Origin: Kitasatospora xanthocidica
GTDB taxonomy: Bacteria > Actinomycetota > Actinomycetes > Streptomycetales > Streptomycetaceae
DNA length: 32,781 nt
NCBI RefSeq assembly: GCF_014656195.1
Contig: NZ_BNBY01000048.1
Coordinates: forward strand, 13,757 to 46,537
Reading direction: 5' to 3'
The notes under the pieces are model-generated. The model was not told where the DNA came from. It did no database searches and saw only the letters and a list, made by a program, of their open reading frames with translations. The translations under genes and the position numbers were made by a program. Each line of letters starts with the position of its first letter. Position 1 is the first letter of the stretch. This document shows, piece by piece, positions 14,840 through 23,529 of the stretch.

Positions 14840-14845
14840 TAGTGT
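14840..14845 (+). promoter_or_regulatory. -10 box TAGTGT before the GT2 membrane protein
   Basis: TAGTGT fits TANNNT and would start transcription near 14852, about 55 nt before the ATG at 14908. No convincing -35 box. The rest of the 14602-14907 gap holds only the whiB terminator. Confidence 0.4.
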
Positions 14846-14907
14846 GGTGCGCCATCCGGTTGCCGTTCACCGGCTGTGTCCACCGAGAACTGGGGCCCGC
14901 GCACTCG

Positions 14908-17900
14908 ATGACCGTCTACAGCCACCAGAGCGGCTTCACCGCTTCCAGGCCACCCGCCTATCCGCGCCACCTGGTCACCGCGGTGATCGTCTCGCACGAC
15001 GGAGCCCGCTGGCTCCCGCAGGCGATGGCCGGCCTGCTCGGCCAGGACCGCCAGGTCCAGCGCGTCCTCGCGGTCGACACCGGCTCCACCGACAACTCCC
15101 CGCAGCTGCTCGCGGACACCCTCGCCGACTGGCTGCCGGACAGCGGCCCGCTCGTCCTCGGCCGCCGGGCCGGCTACGGCACCGCCGTCGCCGAGGCCGT
15201 CTTCAACAGCCCGCCGCTGCGCCCGGAGGACCTGCCGTACCGGCTCGACCCCTCCGGCTACGACCCGGTCACCGGCGGCTGGGACGACTTCGGCGACCCG
15301 CTCGCCCAGGAGGACGACCTCGGCCGCGGCGGCCCGCGCGAGACCGAGCCGGTCGAGTGGCTCTGGCTGCTGCACGACGACTGCGAGCCGCAGACCGACG
15401 CGCTGCGCCGCCTGCTCCAGGTCGCTGACTCCACCCCCAGCGCCGCGGTGGTCGGCCCCAAGCTGCGCAGCTGGTACGACCGCCGCCAGCTCCTGGAGGT
15501 CGGCGTGACGATCGCCCGCTCCGGGCGGCGCTGGACCGGCCTCGACCGCCGGGAGCAGGACCAGGGCCAGCACGACCAGGTCCGCCCGGTGCTCGCCGTC
15601 TCCAGCGCCGGCATGCTGGTGCGCCGGGACGTCTTCGAGGAGCTCGGCGGCTTCGACAAGGCCCTCCCGCTGATGCGGGACGACACCGACTTCTGCTGGC
15701 GGGTCAACGCCGCCGGCCACCGCGTCGTCATCGCCCCGGACGCCGTGCTGCGGCACGCCGAGGCGGCCAGCCGCGAGCGCCGCGCCATCGACTGCGGCGG
15801 CGGCCACCCGCACCGGGTGGACAAGGCGGGCGCCGTCTACACCCTGCTCGCCAACTGCCGGGGAGCGCTGTTCCCCTACGTCCTGCTGCGGCTGGTGCTC
15901 GGCACGCTGGTGCGGGCCGTCACCAACCTGCTCGGCAAGGACCCGCGGCAGGCCTTCGACGAGCTCGCCGGCCTCGGCCACGAACTCGTCCGGCTGCCGA
16001 GGCTGCTGGCCGCCCGCAAGCGGCGCGCCCGGACCAGGGCGGCGGACGCCCTGGACGACCGCACGCTCTTCCCGGCGCCCGGCGCCACCACCCGGCTCGC
16101 CGTCGAGGGCGTCATCGGCTCGCTCGGGATAGGGGGCGGCGACGACACCGGCGGCCGGCACGGCTCGGCCGAGGCCGGCGGCGACGAGGACTCCGAGGAC
16201 CTGGTCGTCGAGCAGTTCGCGCTGGTCAAGAAGCTCGCCCGGCGCCCGGCGCCGGTGCTGTTCGCGGCCCTGCTGGTGTTCGCCCTGGTCGCCTGCCGCG
16301 GCCTGTTCGGCAGCGGCGCGCTGTTCGGCGGCGCGCTGCTGCCCGCCTCCGACGGCGCCGGCGGCCTCTGGTCGATGTACGCGGACGCCTGGCACCCGGT
16401 CGGCACCGGCTCCACCTCCGCCGCGCCGCCGTACCTCGGCGTGCTCGCGGTGCTCTCCTGGCTGTTCTTCGGCCACGCCGACCTCGCGCTCACCGTGCTC
16501 GTGGTGCTCACCGTCCCGCTGGCCGCGGTCAGCGCCTACCTGGTGTCCCGGCCGCTGCTGGACTCCAAGCTCGTCCGCGCCTGGGCCAGCGCCACCTACG
16601 CGCTGCTGCCCGCCGCGACCGGCGCGCTCGCCCAGGGCCGGATCGGCACCGCCGTCCTCGCCGTGCTGCTGCCGCCGCTGGCCCGCGCCGCGGCGATCGC
16701 GGCCGGCCTCGGCATCCGGGACGAGAGCGCCGCCAAGGGCGCCCGCCCGGGCTGGCGGCCGGTCTGGATGGCCGTCCTGCTGCTCACCCTGGCCACCGCC
16801 TTCGTCCCGCTGACCTGGGCGCTCGCGGTGCCGCTCTGCCTGGCGATGCTGGTCGTCGCGGTGGTCCGCGGCGGCGCGTTCGGCTCCGGCGGTACGGCGC
16901 TGCGGCTGCTCGGCCTGCGCGTCCTGGTGATCCTCGCGGTCCCGGTCGGCGTGCTGGCCCCGTGGTCGCTCAGCGTGCTGTCGCACCCGCAGTGGCTGCT
17001 GCTGGAGGCCGGGCTGCCCGGCCTGAACGGCGCCGGCGCGAGCGCGGCCGGCCTGCTGCTGGTCAACCCGGGCGGCGCCGGCGTGCCGCCGGTCTGGCTG
17101 TCGGCGGGCGTCGTGCTCGCCGCGCTCGCCGCGCTGCTGCGCGCCGACCGCCGCCGCGCGGTGCTCGCCGCCTGGGGCGCGGCCGGCGCCGGCCTGGTCT
17201 TCTCGGTCGTGGTGGCGGGCACCTCCGTCACCCCGGCCTCCGGCGGCCCGGCGGTGCCCGCCTGGGCCGGCCCGGCCACCCTGATCGCCGGGATCGCCCT
17301 GCTGGCCGCGGCCGCGATCGGCGCCGACGGCGCCAACGCCCGCGTCGCCGGGATCGCCTTCGGCTGGCGCCAGCCGGTGGCCGCCCTGGTGGTGGCCGCG
17401 GCCGTGCTGGCCCCGCTGGGCACCGGCCTGTGGTGGGCGCTGACCGGCCCCGGCAAGCCGCTGGACCGCGGCGAGGCCGGCCAGGTGCCCGCCTTCATCG
17501 CCGAGGAGGCCGGCACCACCGACCGGGCCCGCACCCTGGTCGTCACCGGGGAGAAGACCGGCGGCTCCGTCCGCTACACCGTGCTGCGCGGCGCCGGCCT
17601 GACGCTCGGCCAGGCCGAGTCCACGGTGGACCCGGCGACCGGCACCCAGGACGGCCTGAACAAGACGGTCGGCAGCCTGCTGGCCGGGTCCGGCGCCGAC
17701 CAGGCCAGTGCGCTGGCCGGCTACGGCATCGCCTACGTGCTGGTCCGGCAGCCGGTGATCGACGTCTTCAAGGACGTCCTGGACACCACGCCCGGCCTGG
17801 TCAAGGCCAACCAGGACAACGGTGCCGCGCTCTGGCAGGTCAGCGGCGTCCCCGCGGTCCGCGCGGTGATCACCACCCCGGGCGGCAAGCCGGTGGTCGT

Positions 17901-18786
17901 CCCGTCCGGCACCCGGGACCTCGCGGCCACCGTCCCGGCCGGCCCGGACGGCCGGGTGCTGCGGCTCGCCGAGTCCGCGGCCCCGGAGTGGAAGGCCACC
18001 CTGGACGGCACCGCGCTGGAGCCCACCACGGTCGACGGCTGGGCGCAGGGCTTCAAGCTCCCGGCCGGCGGCGGCAAGCTCGCCGTCACCCGGGAGGGCG
18101 GCCTCGCCCACACCGGCTGGATCTGGGCCCAGGTGCTGCTCGGCCTGACCGTGCTGGTGCTGGCCCTGCCCGGCCGCCGCAACCACAACGACGACGACCT
18201 GCCCGAGGAGGTGGTGGCCGCCGCCGCGCTGGCCGCCGCCGCCCAGGCGCAGGCGCCCGCCCCCGGCAGCCGCCGGGCCCGCCGGATGGCGGAGCGCGGC
18301 GAGGGCGGCGAGCCCGGCACCGACGAGTCCGGGGTGTACGAGGGCAGGCCCGGCGCCGTCCCGGCGCAGCCGGCCGGCGAACCGGTGACCGGGGCGGTCC
18401 AGGCGGCCGCCGCCGTCCAGGAGGCCGAGCCGTACACCGACCCGTACCAGACGTACCAGCAGGCCGACCCGTACAGCTACGACCAGTACGCGGCCCAGCA
18501 GCCGGTGGCCGCGCCGTACGGCGGCCAGGGCGACTGGGGGGCACCCCAGCAGCAGGCCTACCCCGAGCAGGGCCACCCCCAGCAGGGCTACGACCAGGGC
18601 TACGAGCAGCAGGGCTTCGAGCAGCCGTACCAGCCGGAGCAGCAGCCCTACGGCTACGACCCGTACCAGCAGCCGGAGCACCAGCAGCCCTGGGTGCCGG
18701 GGCAGCAGCAGGCCGACCCGTACTACGACCCGAACGACCCCAACGGCACCGGCCGGTACCCGCACCAGCCCGGATCGGGGAGCTGA
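14908..18786 (+). CDS. Family 2 glycosyltransferase fused to a large membrane domain
   Basis: A 1,292-residue protein. Residues about 20-320 form a cytosolic GT2 domain: VTAVIVSHDGARWLP, VLAVDTGSTDNS, the LLHDDCEP metal motif, and FDKALPLMRDDTDFCWRV acceptor region. Residues about 440-860 hold roughly 12 hydrophobic segments. A soluble, probably extracytoplasmic region (about 850-1,060) follows, then a final membrane helix (about 1,070-1,090). The C-terminus (about 1,165-1,292) is a Gln/Tyr/Pro-rich low-complexity tail with repeated YxxQQ and QPY units. It looks like an envelope-polymer glycosyltransferase working on a lipid-linked acceptor; substrate unknown. The ATG at 14908 is chosen from the domain start; in-frame GTG at 14842 and TTG at 14860 are weaker options. 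The DUF5719 gene follows after 6 nt. Confidence 0.88.
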   Translation: MTVYSHQSGFTASRPPAYPRHLVTAVIVSHDGARWLPQAMAGLLGQDRQVQRVLAVDTGSTDNSPQLLADTLADWLPDSGPLVLGRRAGYGTAVAEAVFNSPPLRPEDLPYRLDPSGYDPVTGGWDDFGDPLAQEDDLGRGGPRETEPVEWLWLLHDDCEPQTDALRRLLQVADSTPSAAVVGPKLRSWYDRRQLLEVGVTIARSGRRWTGLDRREQDQGQHDQVRPVLAVSSAGMLVRRDVFEELGGFDKALPLMRDDTDFCWRVNAAGHRVVIAPDAVLRHAEAASRERRAIDCGGGHPHRVDKAGAVYTLLANCRGALFPYVLLRLVLGTLVRAVTNLLGKDPRQAFDELAGLGHELVRLPRLLAARKRRARTRAADALDDRTLFPAPGATTRLAVEGVIGSLGIGGGDDTGGRHGSAEAGGDEDSEDLVVEQFALVKKLARRPAPVLFAALLVFALVACRGLFGSGALFGGALLPASDGAGGLWSMYADAWHPVGTGSTSAAPPYLGVLAVLSWLFFGHADLALTVLVVLTVPLAAVSAYLVSRPLLDSKLVRAWASATYALLPAATGALAQGRIGTAVLAVLLPPLARAAAIAAGLGIRDESAAKGARPGWRPVWMAVLLLTLATAFVPLTWALAVPLCLAMLVVAVVRGGAFGSGGTALRLLGLRVLVILAVPVGVLAPWSLSVLSHPQWLLLEAGLPGLNGAGASAAGLLLVNPGGAGVPPVWLSAGVVLAALAALLRADRRRAVLAAWGAAGAGLVFSVVVAGTSVTPASGGPAVPAWAGPATLIAGIALLAAAAIGADGANARVAGIAFGWRQPVAALVVAAAVLAPLGTGLWWALTGPGKPLDRGEAGQVPAFIAEEAGTTDRARTLVVTGEKTGGSVRYTVLRGAGLTLGQAESTVDPATGTQDGLNKTVGSLLAGSGADQASALAGYGIAYVLVRQPVIDVFKDVLDTTPGLVKANQDNGAALWQVSGVPAVRAVITTPGGKPVVVPSGTRDLAATVPAGPDGRVLRLAESAAPEWKATLDGTALEPTTVDGWAQGFKLPAGGGKLAVTREGGLAHTGWIWAQVLLGLTVLVLALPGRRNHNDDDLPEEVVAAAALAAAAQAQAPAPGSRRARRMAERGEGGEPGTDESGVYEGRPGAVPAQPAGEPVTGAVQAAAAVQEAEPYTDPYQTYQQADPYSYDQYAAQQPVAAPYGGQGDWGAPQQQAYPEQGHPQQGYDQGYEQQGFEQPYQPEQQPYGYDPYQQPEHQQPWVPGQQQADPYYDPNDPNGTGRYPHQPGSGS

Positions 18787-18792
18787 CCCGCG

Positions 18793-20526
18793 ATGAAGAA
18801 GCCCGCATTCAGGAAGAAGTCCGGCCCCGACGAGGCCCCTGAGCCCGTCGGGAGCTCCCGCCCGGCGGAGCCGGCCGAGGCCGCCCCGGCCGCCGGGGCG
18901 AGCCGGTTCGCCGGGAAGGCCGGCGGGACGAGGACCACCCCGTCCCTGCTCGCCGCCGCCGTGGTGCTCGCGGCGGTGTTCGGGATCGCCCAGGTGCGCC
19001 CGCCGGCCGCCCCGGCCCGGGCGGACGCGGCCGCGGCCCCGAGCACCGCGCAGGTCGAGCGGACGGCGGCGGTCTGCCCGCAGCCGCTGCAGGGCCTGAC
19101 CGGCTCGACCACGCTCACCGCGTACACCCCGCCCGGGACGGGACCGGCCACCGGCGGCGCCGGTTGGCTCGCCGACGCGGCCGCGCCCGCCGTACCCGCC
19201 GCGCAGCCCTCCGGCACCCCCTCGGCGGCGGCCACCCCGACGCCCACCGCGCCCGCCACCCCGGCCGCGACCGGCTCGGGCGCCCCGGCCGCGCCGGTCC
19301 CGGACAAGAACGCCGCGCCCGCGGACGCCCGGCTGACCCTGGCCAAGCCCGGCACCCCGGCCAGCGGGCCGGCGGCCAACGGCGACACCGCGTCCGGCAC
19401 CGGGGCGGTCGGCAGCGGCGCCCTCGCCCCGGGCTTCACCGTCACCCAGACCACCGTGGTCACCGAGCAGCGCGGCCTCGGCCTGTCCGGCCTCACCTGC
19501 ACCCCGGCCGGGACCGGCTTCTGGTTCGCCGGGGCCAGCACGGCCGGCGACCGGGTCGACTACCTCAGCCTGGTCAACACCGAGTCCTCCGCCGCCGTCG
19601 TCGACATCAAGCTGTACGGCGACAAGGGCCTGATCGAGAACGACGCGGCCAACGGCCTCACCGTCGCCCCCGGCAGCTCCCAGTCCGTCCTGCTGTCGAC
19701 CCTCAGCAAGGGCGCCGTCACCGACCTCGCCGTGCACGTGGTGGTCCGCTCCGGCCGGATCGGCGCCGCGCTGCACGCCGCCGACGGCAACAAGGGCGCC
19801 GACTGGATCCCGGCCTCGGCCGCCCCGGCCGCCACCCAGGTGCTGCCCGGCCTGCCCGCGGACACCTCGAGCGCCCGCCTGGTGGTCTGGGCTCCGCCGG
19901 AGGACGACGCCGACCTGAAGATCCAGCTGTCCGGCAAGAACGGCTGGTTCACCCCCGCCGGCAACGAGTCGATCCACGTCAAGGCGGGCATGGTGGCCGC
20001 CGTCGACCTCGGCAAGGTCACCCGTGACGAGGTCGCCGGGCTGCGGCTGTCGCCCAGCGACGACAAGCACCCCACCCCGATCGTGGCCGGGCTGCGGGTG
20101 GACCGGGCGGCGGGCAACGGCAAGAGCGACGCGGCCTGGCTCACCGGCAGCAACCCGGTCGGCGCCCGCGCCACCGTCGCCGACAACCGGGCCGGCGCCT
20201 CGACGCTCTTCCTGACCTCCGCCGGCGACGCCGCCACCGTCCGGGTCACCGCCTCGGCCGGCAGCGGCGGCGGCACCCCGGCCACCAAGGAGGTCCAGGT
20301 CCCGGCCGGCGGCACCGTCGCGCTCCCGGCGCCCGAGCCCGCCGGGCTGAACGGCGTCTTCGCGCTCACCGTGGAGACCCTCTCCGGCGGCCCGGTGGTC
20401 GCGGCCCGGATGCTCTCCATCCCGGCCAAGGACGTGCCGATGTTCACCGTCCAGGCGCTGCGCGACGACCACAGCACCGTCAAGGTCCCGCAGGCCGCCC
20501 AGGACCCGGGCGTCGTCCTGCGCTGA
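18793..20526 (+). CDS. DUF5719 family membrane-anchored protein
   Basis: A 577-residue protein of the actinobacterial DUF5719 family, function unknown. A basic N-terminus (KKPAFRKKSG) precedes one transmembrane helix (about 50-70), so most of the chain is outside the membrane. A Pro/Ala/Thr-rich linker (about 125-200) leads to a beta-rich region with repeated strands such as VVDIKLYGDKGLIE and ARLVVWAPPEDDADLKIQL, consistent with adhesive or scaffold domains. It begins 6 nt after the large glycosyltransferase and shares its terminator, so the two are an operon and probably act together at the envelope. The ATG is preceded by GGGGAG at about 10 nt. Confidence 0.88.
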   Translation: MKKPAFRKKSGPDEAPEPVGSSRPAEPAEAAPAAGASRFAGKAGGTRTTPSLLAAAVVLAAVFGIAQVRPPAAPARADAAAAPSTAQVERTAAVCPQPLQGLTGSTTLTAYTPPGTGPATGGAGWLADAAAPAVPAAQPSGTPSAAATPTPTAPATPAATGSGAPAAPVPDKNAAPADARLTLAKPGTPASGPAANGDTASGTGAVGSGALAPGFTVTQTTVVTEQRGLGLSGLTCTPAGTGFWFAGASTAGDRVDYLSLVNTESSAAVVDIKLYGDKGLIENDAANGLTVAPGSSQSVLLSTLSKGAVTDLAVHVVVRSGRIGAALHAADGNKGADWIPASAAPAATQVLPGLPADTSSARLVVWAPPEDDADLKIQLSGKNGWFTPAGNESIHVKAGMVAAVDLGKVTRDEVAGLRLSPSDDKHPTPIVAGLRVDRAAGNGKSDAAWLTGSNPVGARATVADNRAGASTLFLTSAGDAATVRVTASAGSGGGTPATKEVQVPAGGTVALPAPEPAGLNGVFALTVETLSGGPVVAARMLSIPAKDVPMFTVQALRDDHSTVKVPQAAQDPGVVLR

Positions 20527-20537
20527 GCCGACGGACG

Positions 20538-20585
20538 GCTGACGGAGGGGGGTGGCACCCGCGGGTGCCACCCCCCTCCGTCAGC
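20538..20585. terminator. Perfect 23-bp palindromic bidirectional terminator
   Basis: Arms 20538-20560 and 20563-20585 are perfect reverse complements with only GC between them, and run right up to the stop codon of the convergent zincin-like gene (20586-20588). It ends both converging transcripts. Confidence 0.9.
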
Positions 20586-21038
20586 TCACTCCTCGTCGTA
20601 GCGCGGGTCGATCGCGTCCGGCGAGAGCCCCAGCAGCTCGGCGACCTGCTCGATCAGGATCTCGTGCACCAGGGCCGCGCGGTCCTCCCGGGTCTTCGCC
20701 CGGATCTCCACCGGCCGCCGGTACACCACGATCTGGCTCTTGCGGCCCTGCTTGCCCGGCGACACCCGCCCCAGCGGCACGCCGTCCTCGGCGTCGGCGC
20801 CGTCCGGATCGCGCAGCGGCACCTCCTGGACGGCGAACTCCACCTCGATCAGCTGCGGCCAACGCCGCTCCAGCCGCTCCACCGACTCGCGCACGTAGTC
20901 GTCGAACAGTTCGGAGCGGGTGAGCGAGATCGGCACCTGCGGCGGCGCCAGCGGCCCGCGCAGCCCCCTGCCGTGCCGGTCGCGGTGCCGGGGGCGGCGC
21001 GCTGGGCCTGTCGATGACTGCGGTGCGGAGCTGTCCAT
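20586..21038 (-). CDS. Zincin-like metallopeptidase family protein with degenerate HExxH
   Basis: A 150-residue protein of the small zincin-like (PF06262, DUF1025) family. The core has RSELFDDYVRESVERLERRWPQL, the strand QIVVYRRPVEIRA, then LVHEILIEQVAELLGL. The family motif is HExxHxxG; here the second histidine position is Glu (HEILIE), as I recall for many actinobacterial members, so zinc peptidase activity is doubtful. The ATG at 21038 is favoured by a -10 box (TACTCT) 10 nt upstream; a longer frame upstream is shadow sequence. It is divergent from DUF3499, a standard actinobacterial pairing. Confidence 0.85.
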   Translation of the reverse strand: MDSSAPQSSTGPARRPRHRDRHGRGLRGPLAPPQVPISLTRSELFDDYVRESVERLERRWPQLIEVEFAVQEVPLRDPDGADAEDGVPLGRVSPGKQGRKSQIVVYRRPVEIRAKTREDRAALVHEILIEQVAELLGLSPDAIDPRYDEE

Positions 21039-21048
21039 ATCACTGCCG

Positions 21049-21054
21049 AGAGTA
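21049..21054 (-). promoter_or_regulatory. -10 box TACTCT before the zincin-like gene
   Basis: On the minus strand TACTCT (21054-21049) ends 10 nt before the ATG at 21038, giving a leaderless or very short leader mRNA. Confidence 0.5.
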
Positions 21055-21188
21055 GTCCTTGGACGGTCGGAAGTGGACCACTCCGGCGGGGAATCGCCCG
21101 GGGCGGCCGATACGCGGCCCCGGCGCTCGGAGGGCGACACGGCACACCCTCCGGGCAGGCGGTCTTCGCTCCCCGGCGGGGAGTGCGG

Positions 21189-21194
21189 TACCGT
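21189..21194 (+). promoter_or_regulatory. -10 box TACCGT before DUF3499
   Basis: TACCGT ends 8 nt before the GTG at 21203; leaderless spacing. No Shine-Dalgarno sequence. Confidence 0.6.
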
Positions 21195-21202
21195 CCACCC
21201 TC

Positions 21203-21568
21203 GTGAGCTCTGTACGTCGTTGTTCGCGGACCGCGTGCGGCCGGCCGGCCGTCGCAACGCTGACGTACGTCTACGCGGACTCGACGGCCGTCCTCGGCCC
21301 GCTCGCGACCTACGCCGAGCCGCACTGCTACGACCTGTGCGCCGAGCACGCCGAGCGCCTCACCGCCCCGCGCGGCTGGGAGGTCGTCCGGCTCGCCCTC
21401 TCGCCGGGGCCGCTGCGCCGCAGCAGCGACGACCTGGAGGCCCTCGCCAACGCCGTGCGCGAGGCCGCCCGCCCGCAGACCCCCCGTCAGGGCCGCGCGC
21501 CCGAGGGCGAGTCCACCGAGGGCAGCCGCCGCGGCCACCTCCGGGTGCTGCGCTCGCCCGACAACTGA
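21203..21568 (+). CDS. DUF3499 family protein
   Basis: A 121-residue actinobacteria-specific protein of unknown function. The N-terminal half has a treble-clef-like cysteine set: C7 and C12 (RRCSRTACGR), then HCYDLCAEHAERL near residues 49-58, which together could hold one zinc ion. The C-terminal 40 residues are Arg/Glu/Ser-rich and probably disordered. The GTG at 21203 is chosen because of the -10 box 8 nt upstream and because the cysteine motif starts six codons later. It is divergent from the zincin-like gene and 128 nt before manB. Confidence 0.88.
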   Translation: MSSVRRCSRTACGRPAVATLTYVYADSTAVLGPLATYAEPHCYDLCAEHAERLTAPRGWEVVRLALSPGPLRRSSDDLEALANAVREAARPQTPRQGRAPEGESTEGSRRGHLRVLRSPDN

Positions 21569-21604
21569 GGACTCTCCCGGCACGGGACGTTCGTCCGGCC
21601 CGGG

Positions 21605-21610
21605 TACGCT
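21605..21610 (+). promoter_or_regulatory. -10 box TACGCT before manB
   Basis: TACGCT matches TANNNT; transcription would start near 21617, giving a leader of about 80 nt that ends in the GGTGGAG ribosome binding site (21684-21690). Confidence 0.45.
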
Positions 21611-21696
21611 GCCGGTCTACCGCCACCGCGCCCGTCGACCGGACGGGCGGTGGCCGTACCGTGACCGACCAGTACAGAGACCAGGGTGGAGCCGCA

Positions 21697-23082
21697 GTGC
21701 GCGACCTCAAGCAGCTCGTGAAGGCGTACGACGTCCGAGGCGTCGTCCCGGACCAGTGGGACGAGAGCCTGTCCCGGGCCTTCGGTGCCGCGTTCGTGCA
21801 GGTCACCGGCGCGACCGCGATCGTGGTCGGCCACGACATGCGCCCCTCCTCCCCGGCACTCAGCCTGGCCTTCGCCGAGGGCGCCGCGGCCTACGGCGCC
21901 GACGTGGTGCGGATCGGGCTCTGCTCGACCGACCAGCTCTACTACGCCAGCGGCAAGCTCGACCTGCCCGGCGCGATGTTCACCGCCAGCCACAACCCGG
22001 CCCAGTACAACGGCATCAAGCTGTGCCGGGCCGGCGCCGCCCCGGTCGGCCAGGACACCGGCCTGTCCGAGATCCGCGAGCTGGTCGAGTCCTGGACGGC
22101 CGAGGACGACACCGTCACGGTCCCGGCCAAGGACGTGAAGCCCGGCGCGCTCTCCGAGCAGGAGACCCTGCGCGGCTACGCCGACCACCTGCTGGGCCTG
22201 GTCGACCTCACCGAGATCCGCCCGCTCAAGGTCGCCGTGGACGCCGGCAACGGCATGGGCGGCCACACCGTGCCGACCGTCTTCGACGGCCTGCCGATCG
22301 AGCTCGTCCCGATGTACTTCGAGCTGGACGGCACCTTCCCGAACCACGAGGCCAACCCGCTCGACCCGAAGAACCTGGTCGACCTGCAGGCCAAGGTCCG
22401 CGAGGTCGGTGCCGACGTGGGCCTGGCCTTCGACGGCGACGCCGATCGCTGCTTCGTCGTCGACGAGCGCGGCGAGCCGGTCTCCCCGTCCGCGATCACC
22501 GCCCTGGTCGCCGCCCGCGAGATCGCCCGCGCCCAGGCCGCCGGCGAGGCCGAGCCGACCGTCATCCACAACCTGATCACCTCCTGGACCGTCCCCGAGG
22601 TGGTCCGCGAGCTGGGCGCCAAGCCGGTCCGCACCCGGGTCGGCCACTCCTTCATCAAGCAGGAGATGGCCGTCACCGACGCCGTCTTCGGCGGCGAGCA
22701 CTCCGCGCACTACTACTTCCGCGACTTCTGGCGCGCCGACACCGGCATGCTGGCCGCCCTGCACGTGCTGGCCGCGCTCGGCGGGCAGCCGGGCACGCTG
22801 TCCGCGCTCACCGCCGAGTACGACCGCTACGCCGCCTCCGGCGAGATCAACAGCACCGTCGCCGACCAGGCCGCCAGCACCGCCGCCGTCCGCGCCGCCT
22901 ACGCCGGCCTGGAGGGCACCAGCGTCGACGAGCTGGACGGCCTCACCGTGGCCGGCCCGGACTGGTGGTTCAACCTGCGCGCCTCCAACACCGAGCCGCT
23001 GCTGCGCCTGAACGTCGAGGCCAAGGACCCGGCGAAGATGGCCGAGCTGCGTGACGGCGTGCTCGCCGTCGTCCGCGGCTGA
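21697..23082 (+). CDS. manB: Phosphomannomutase/phosphoglucomutase ManB
   Basis: A 461-residue alpha-D-phosphohexomutase that interconverts mannose-6-P and mannose-1-P (or the glucose phosphates), feeding GDP-mannose for envelope glycans. All four family motifs are present: the phosphoserine loop FTASHNP with S98, the metal-binding DGDADR (about 246-251), the sugar-specificity loop GGEHSAHYYF, and the phosphate-binding RASNTEP (about 428-434). The GEHSAH loop is the phosphomannomutase/phosphoglucomutase type. The GTG at 21697 has a Shine-Dalgarno at 7 nt; an upstream in-frame GTG at 21661 would add 12 residues not found in the family. Trm112 and a SIS protein follow. Confidence 0.95.
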   Translation: MRDLKQLVKAYDVRGVVPDQWDESLSRAFGAAFVQVTGATAIVVGHDMRPSSPALSLAFAEGAAAYGADVVRIGLCSTDQLYYASGKLDLPGAMFTASHNPAQYNGIKLCRAGAAPVGQDTGLSEIRELVESWTAEDDTVTVPAKDVKPGALSEQETLRGYADHLLGLVDLTEIRPLKVAVDAGNGMGGHTVPTVFDGLPIELVPMYFELDGTFPNHEANPLDPKNLVDLQAKVREVGADVGLAFDGDADRCFVVDERGEPVSPSAITALVAAREIARAQAAGEAEPTVIHNLITSWTVPEVVRELGAKPVRTRVGHSFIKQEMAVTDAVFGGEHSAHYYFRDFWRADTGMLAALHVLAALGGQPGTLSALTAEYDRYAASGEINSTVADQAASTAAVRAAYAGLEGTSVDELDGLTVAGPDWWFNLRASNTEPLLRLNVEAKDPAKMAELRDGVLAVVRG

Positions 23083-23094
23083 GCCGACGGAGCC

Positions 23095-23150
23095 TGAGCG
23101 GACGCACGTGAGCGGACGCGCCTGAGCGGACGCCGTCGAGCGGACGCGCC
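23095..23150 (+). repeat. 14-bp tandem repeat after manB
   Basis: Four imperfect copies of TGAGCGGACGCNCN (starting at 23095, 23109, 23123 and 23136) fill the gap between the manB stop and a terminator hairpin. Confidence 0.75.
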
Positions 23151-23164
23151 TGACCTCAGCGGGC

Positions 23165-23204
23165 GGTGCCCCGGCCGGTAGGGTTGCCTATCGGCCGGGG
23201 CACC
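23165..23204 (+). terminator. Long hairpin downstream of manB
   Basis: GGTGCCCCGGCCG (23165-23177) pairs perfectly with 23192-23204; the stem continues inward through a G-U pair, TA/TA and GG/CC to a GTTG loop, 18 pairs in all. It should end manB transcripts. Its loop region also carries a TAGGGT -10-like box. Confidence 0.75.
23179..23184 (+). promoter_or_regulatory. -10 box TAGGGT for Trm112, inside the terminator
   Basis: TAGGGT would start transcription near 23191, so the Trm112 mRNA would carry only the right arm of the hairpin and could not fold it. Confidence 0.35.
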
Positions 23205-23235
23205 TCCGTGCCGTCACCGATCTTTGGAGAGCCCC

Positions 23236-23418
23236 ATGAAGCTCGAATCCTTCCTCCTGGAGATCCTGGTCTGCCCGCAGTGCCGGGCCGGCCTCGTCGA
23301 GGGCGGCACCGAGGAGCAGCCCGAGCTGGTCTGCACCGGCGCCGAGTGCGGCCTCATCTACCCGGTTCGCGACGGCATTCCGGTCCTCCTGGTGGACGAG
23401 GCCCGCCGCCCGGCCTGA
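23236..23418 (+). CDS. Trm112 family zinc-ribbon protein
   Basis: A 60-residue protein of the Trm112/UPF0434 family. Two cysteine pairs form the zinc knuckle: CPQC near residue 13-16 and CTGAEC near residue 37-42, followed by the signature LIYPVRDGIPVLL. Trm112 proteins activate or stabilise methyltransferases in other organisms; the bacterial partner is not known. The ATG has TTTGGAGAG upstream at about 7 nt. It lies between manB and the SIS gene, the usual actinobacterial order. Confidence 0.93.
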   Translation: MKLESFLLEILVCPQCRAGLVEGGTEEQPELVCTGAECGLIYPVRDGIPVLLVDEARRPA

Positions 23419-23427
23419 TCCTGGGGG

Positions 23428-23487
23428 CGAAGCCCGCACCGCCGAGCCCCACCCCGCTGAGTCCCGTCCCGCGAAGCCCCACCCCGC
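23428..23487 (+). repeat. 15-bp tandem repeat between Trm112 and SIS genes
   Basis: Four degenerate 15-bp units of the form CGAGCCCCACCCCGC begin at 23428, 23443, 23458 and 23473. They occupy most of the 111-nt gap before the SIS gene. Confidence 0.7.
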
Positions 23488-23529
23488 CAGCCCGCCAGCC
23501 GTCCAGGAGCGCAGCCGGAGGCCCGCCGC

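Noticed and set aside
14839..20571. A 1,910-codon open frame on the minus strand opposite the glycosyltransferase and DUF5719 genes
   Set aside because: It is a by-product of GC-rich third positions on the plus strand; its translation is Gly/Arg/Ala-rich with no domains, and the plus-strand proteins have clear motifs.
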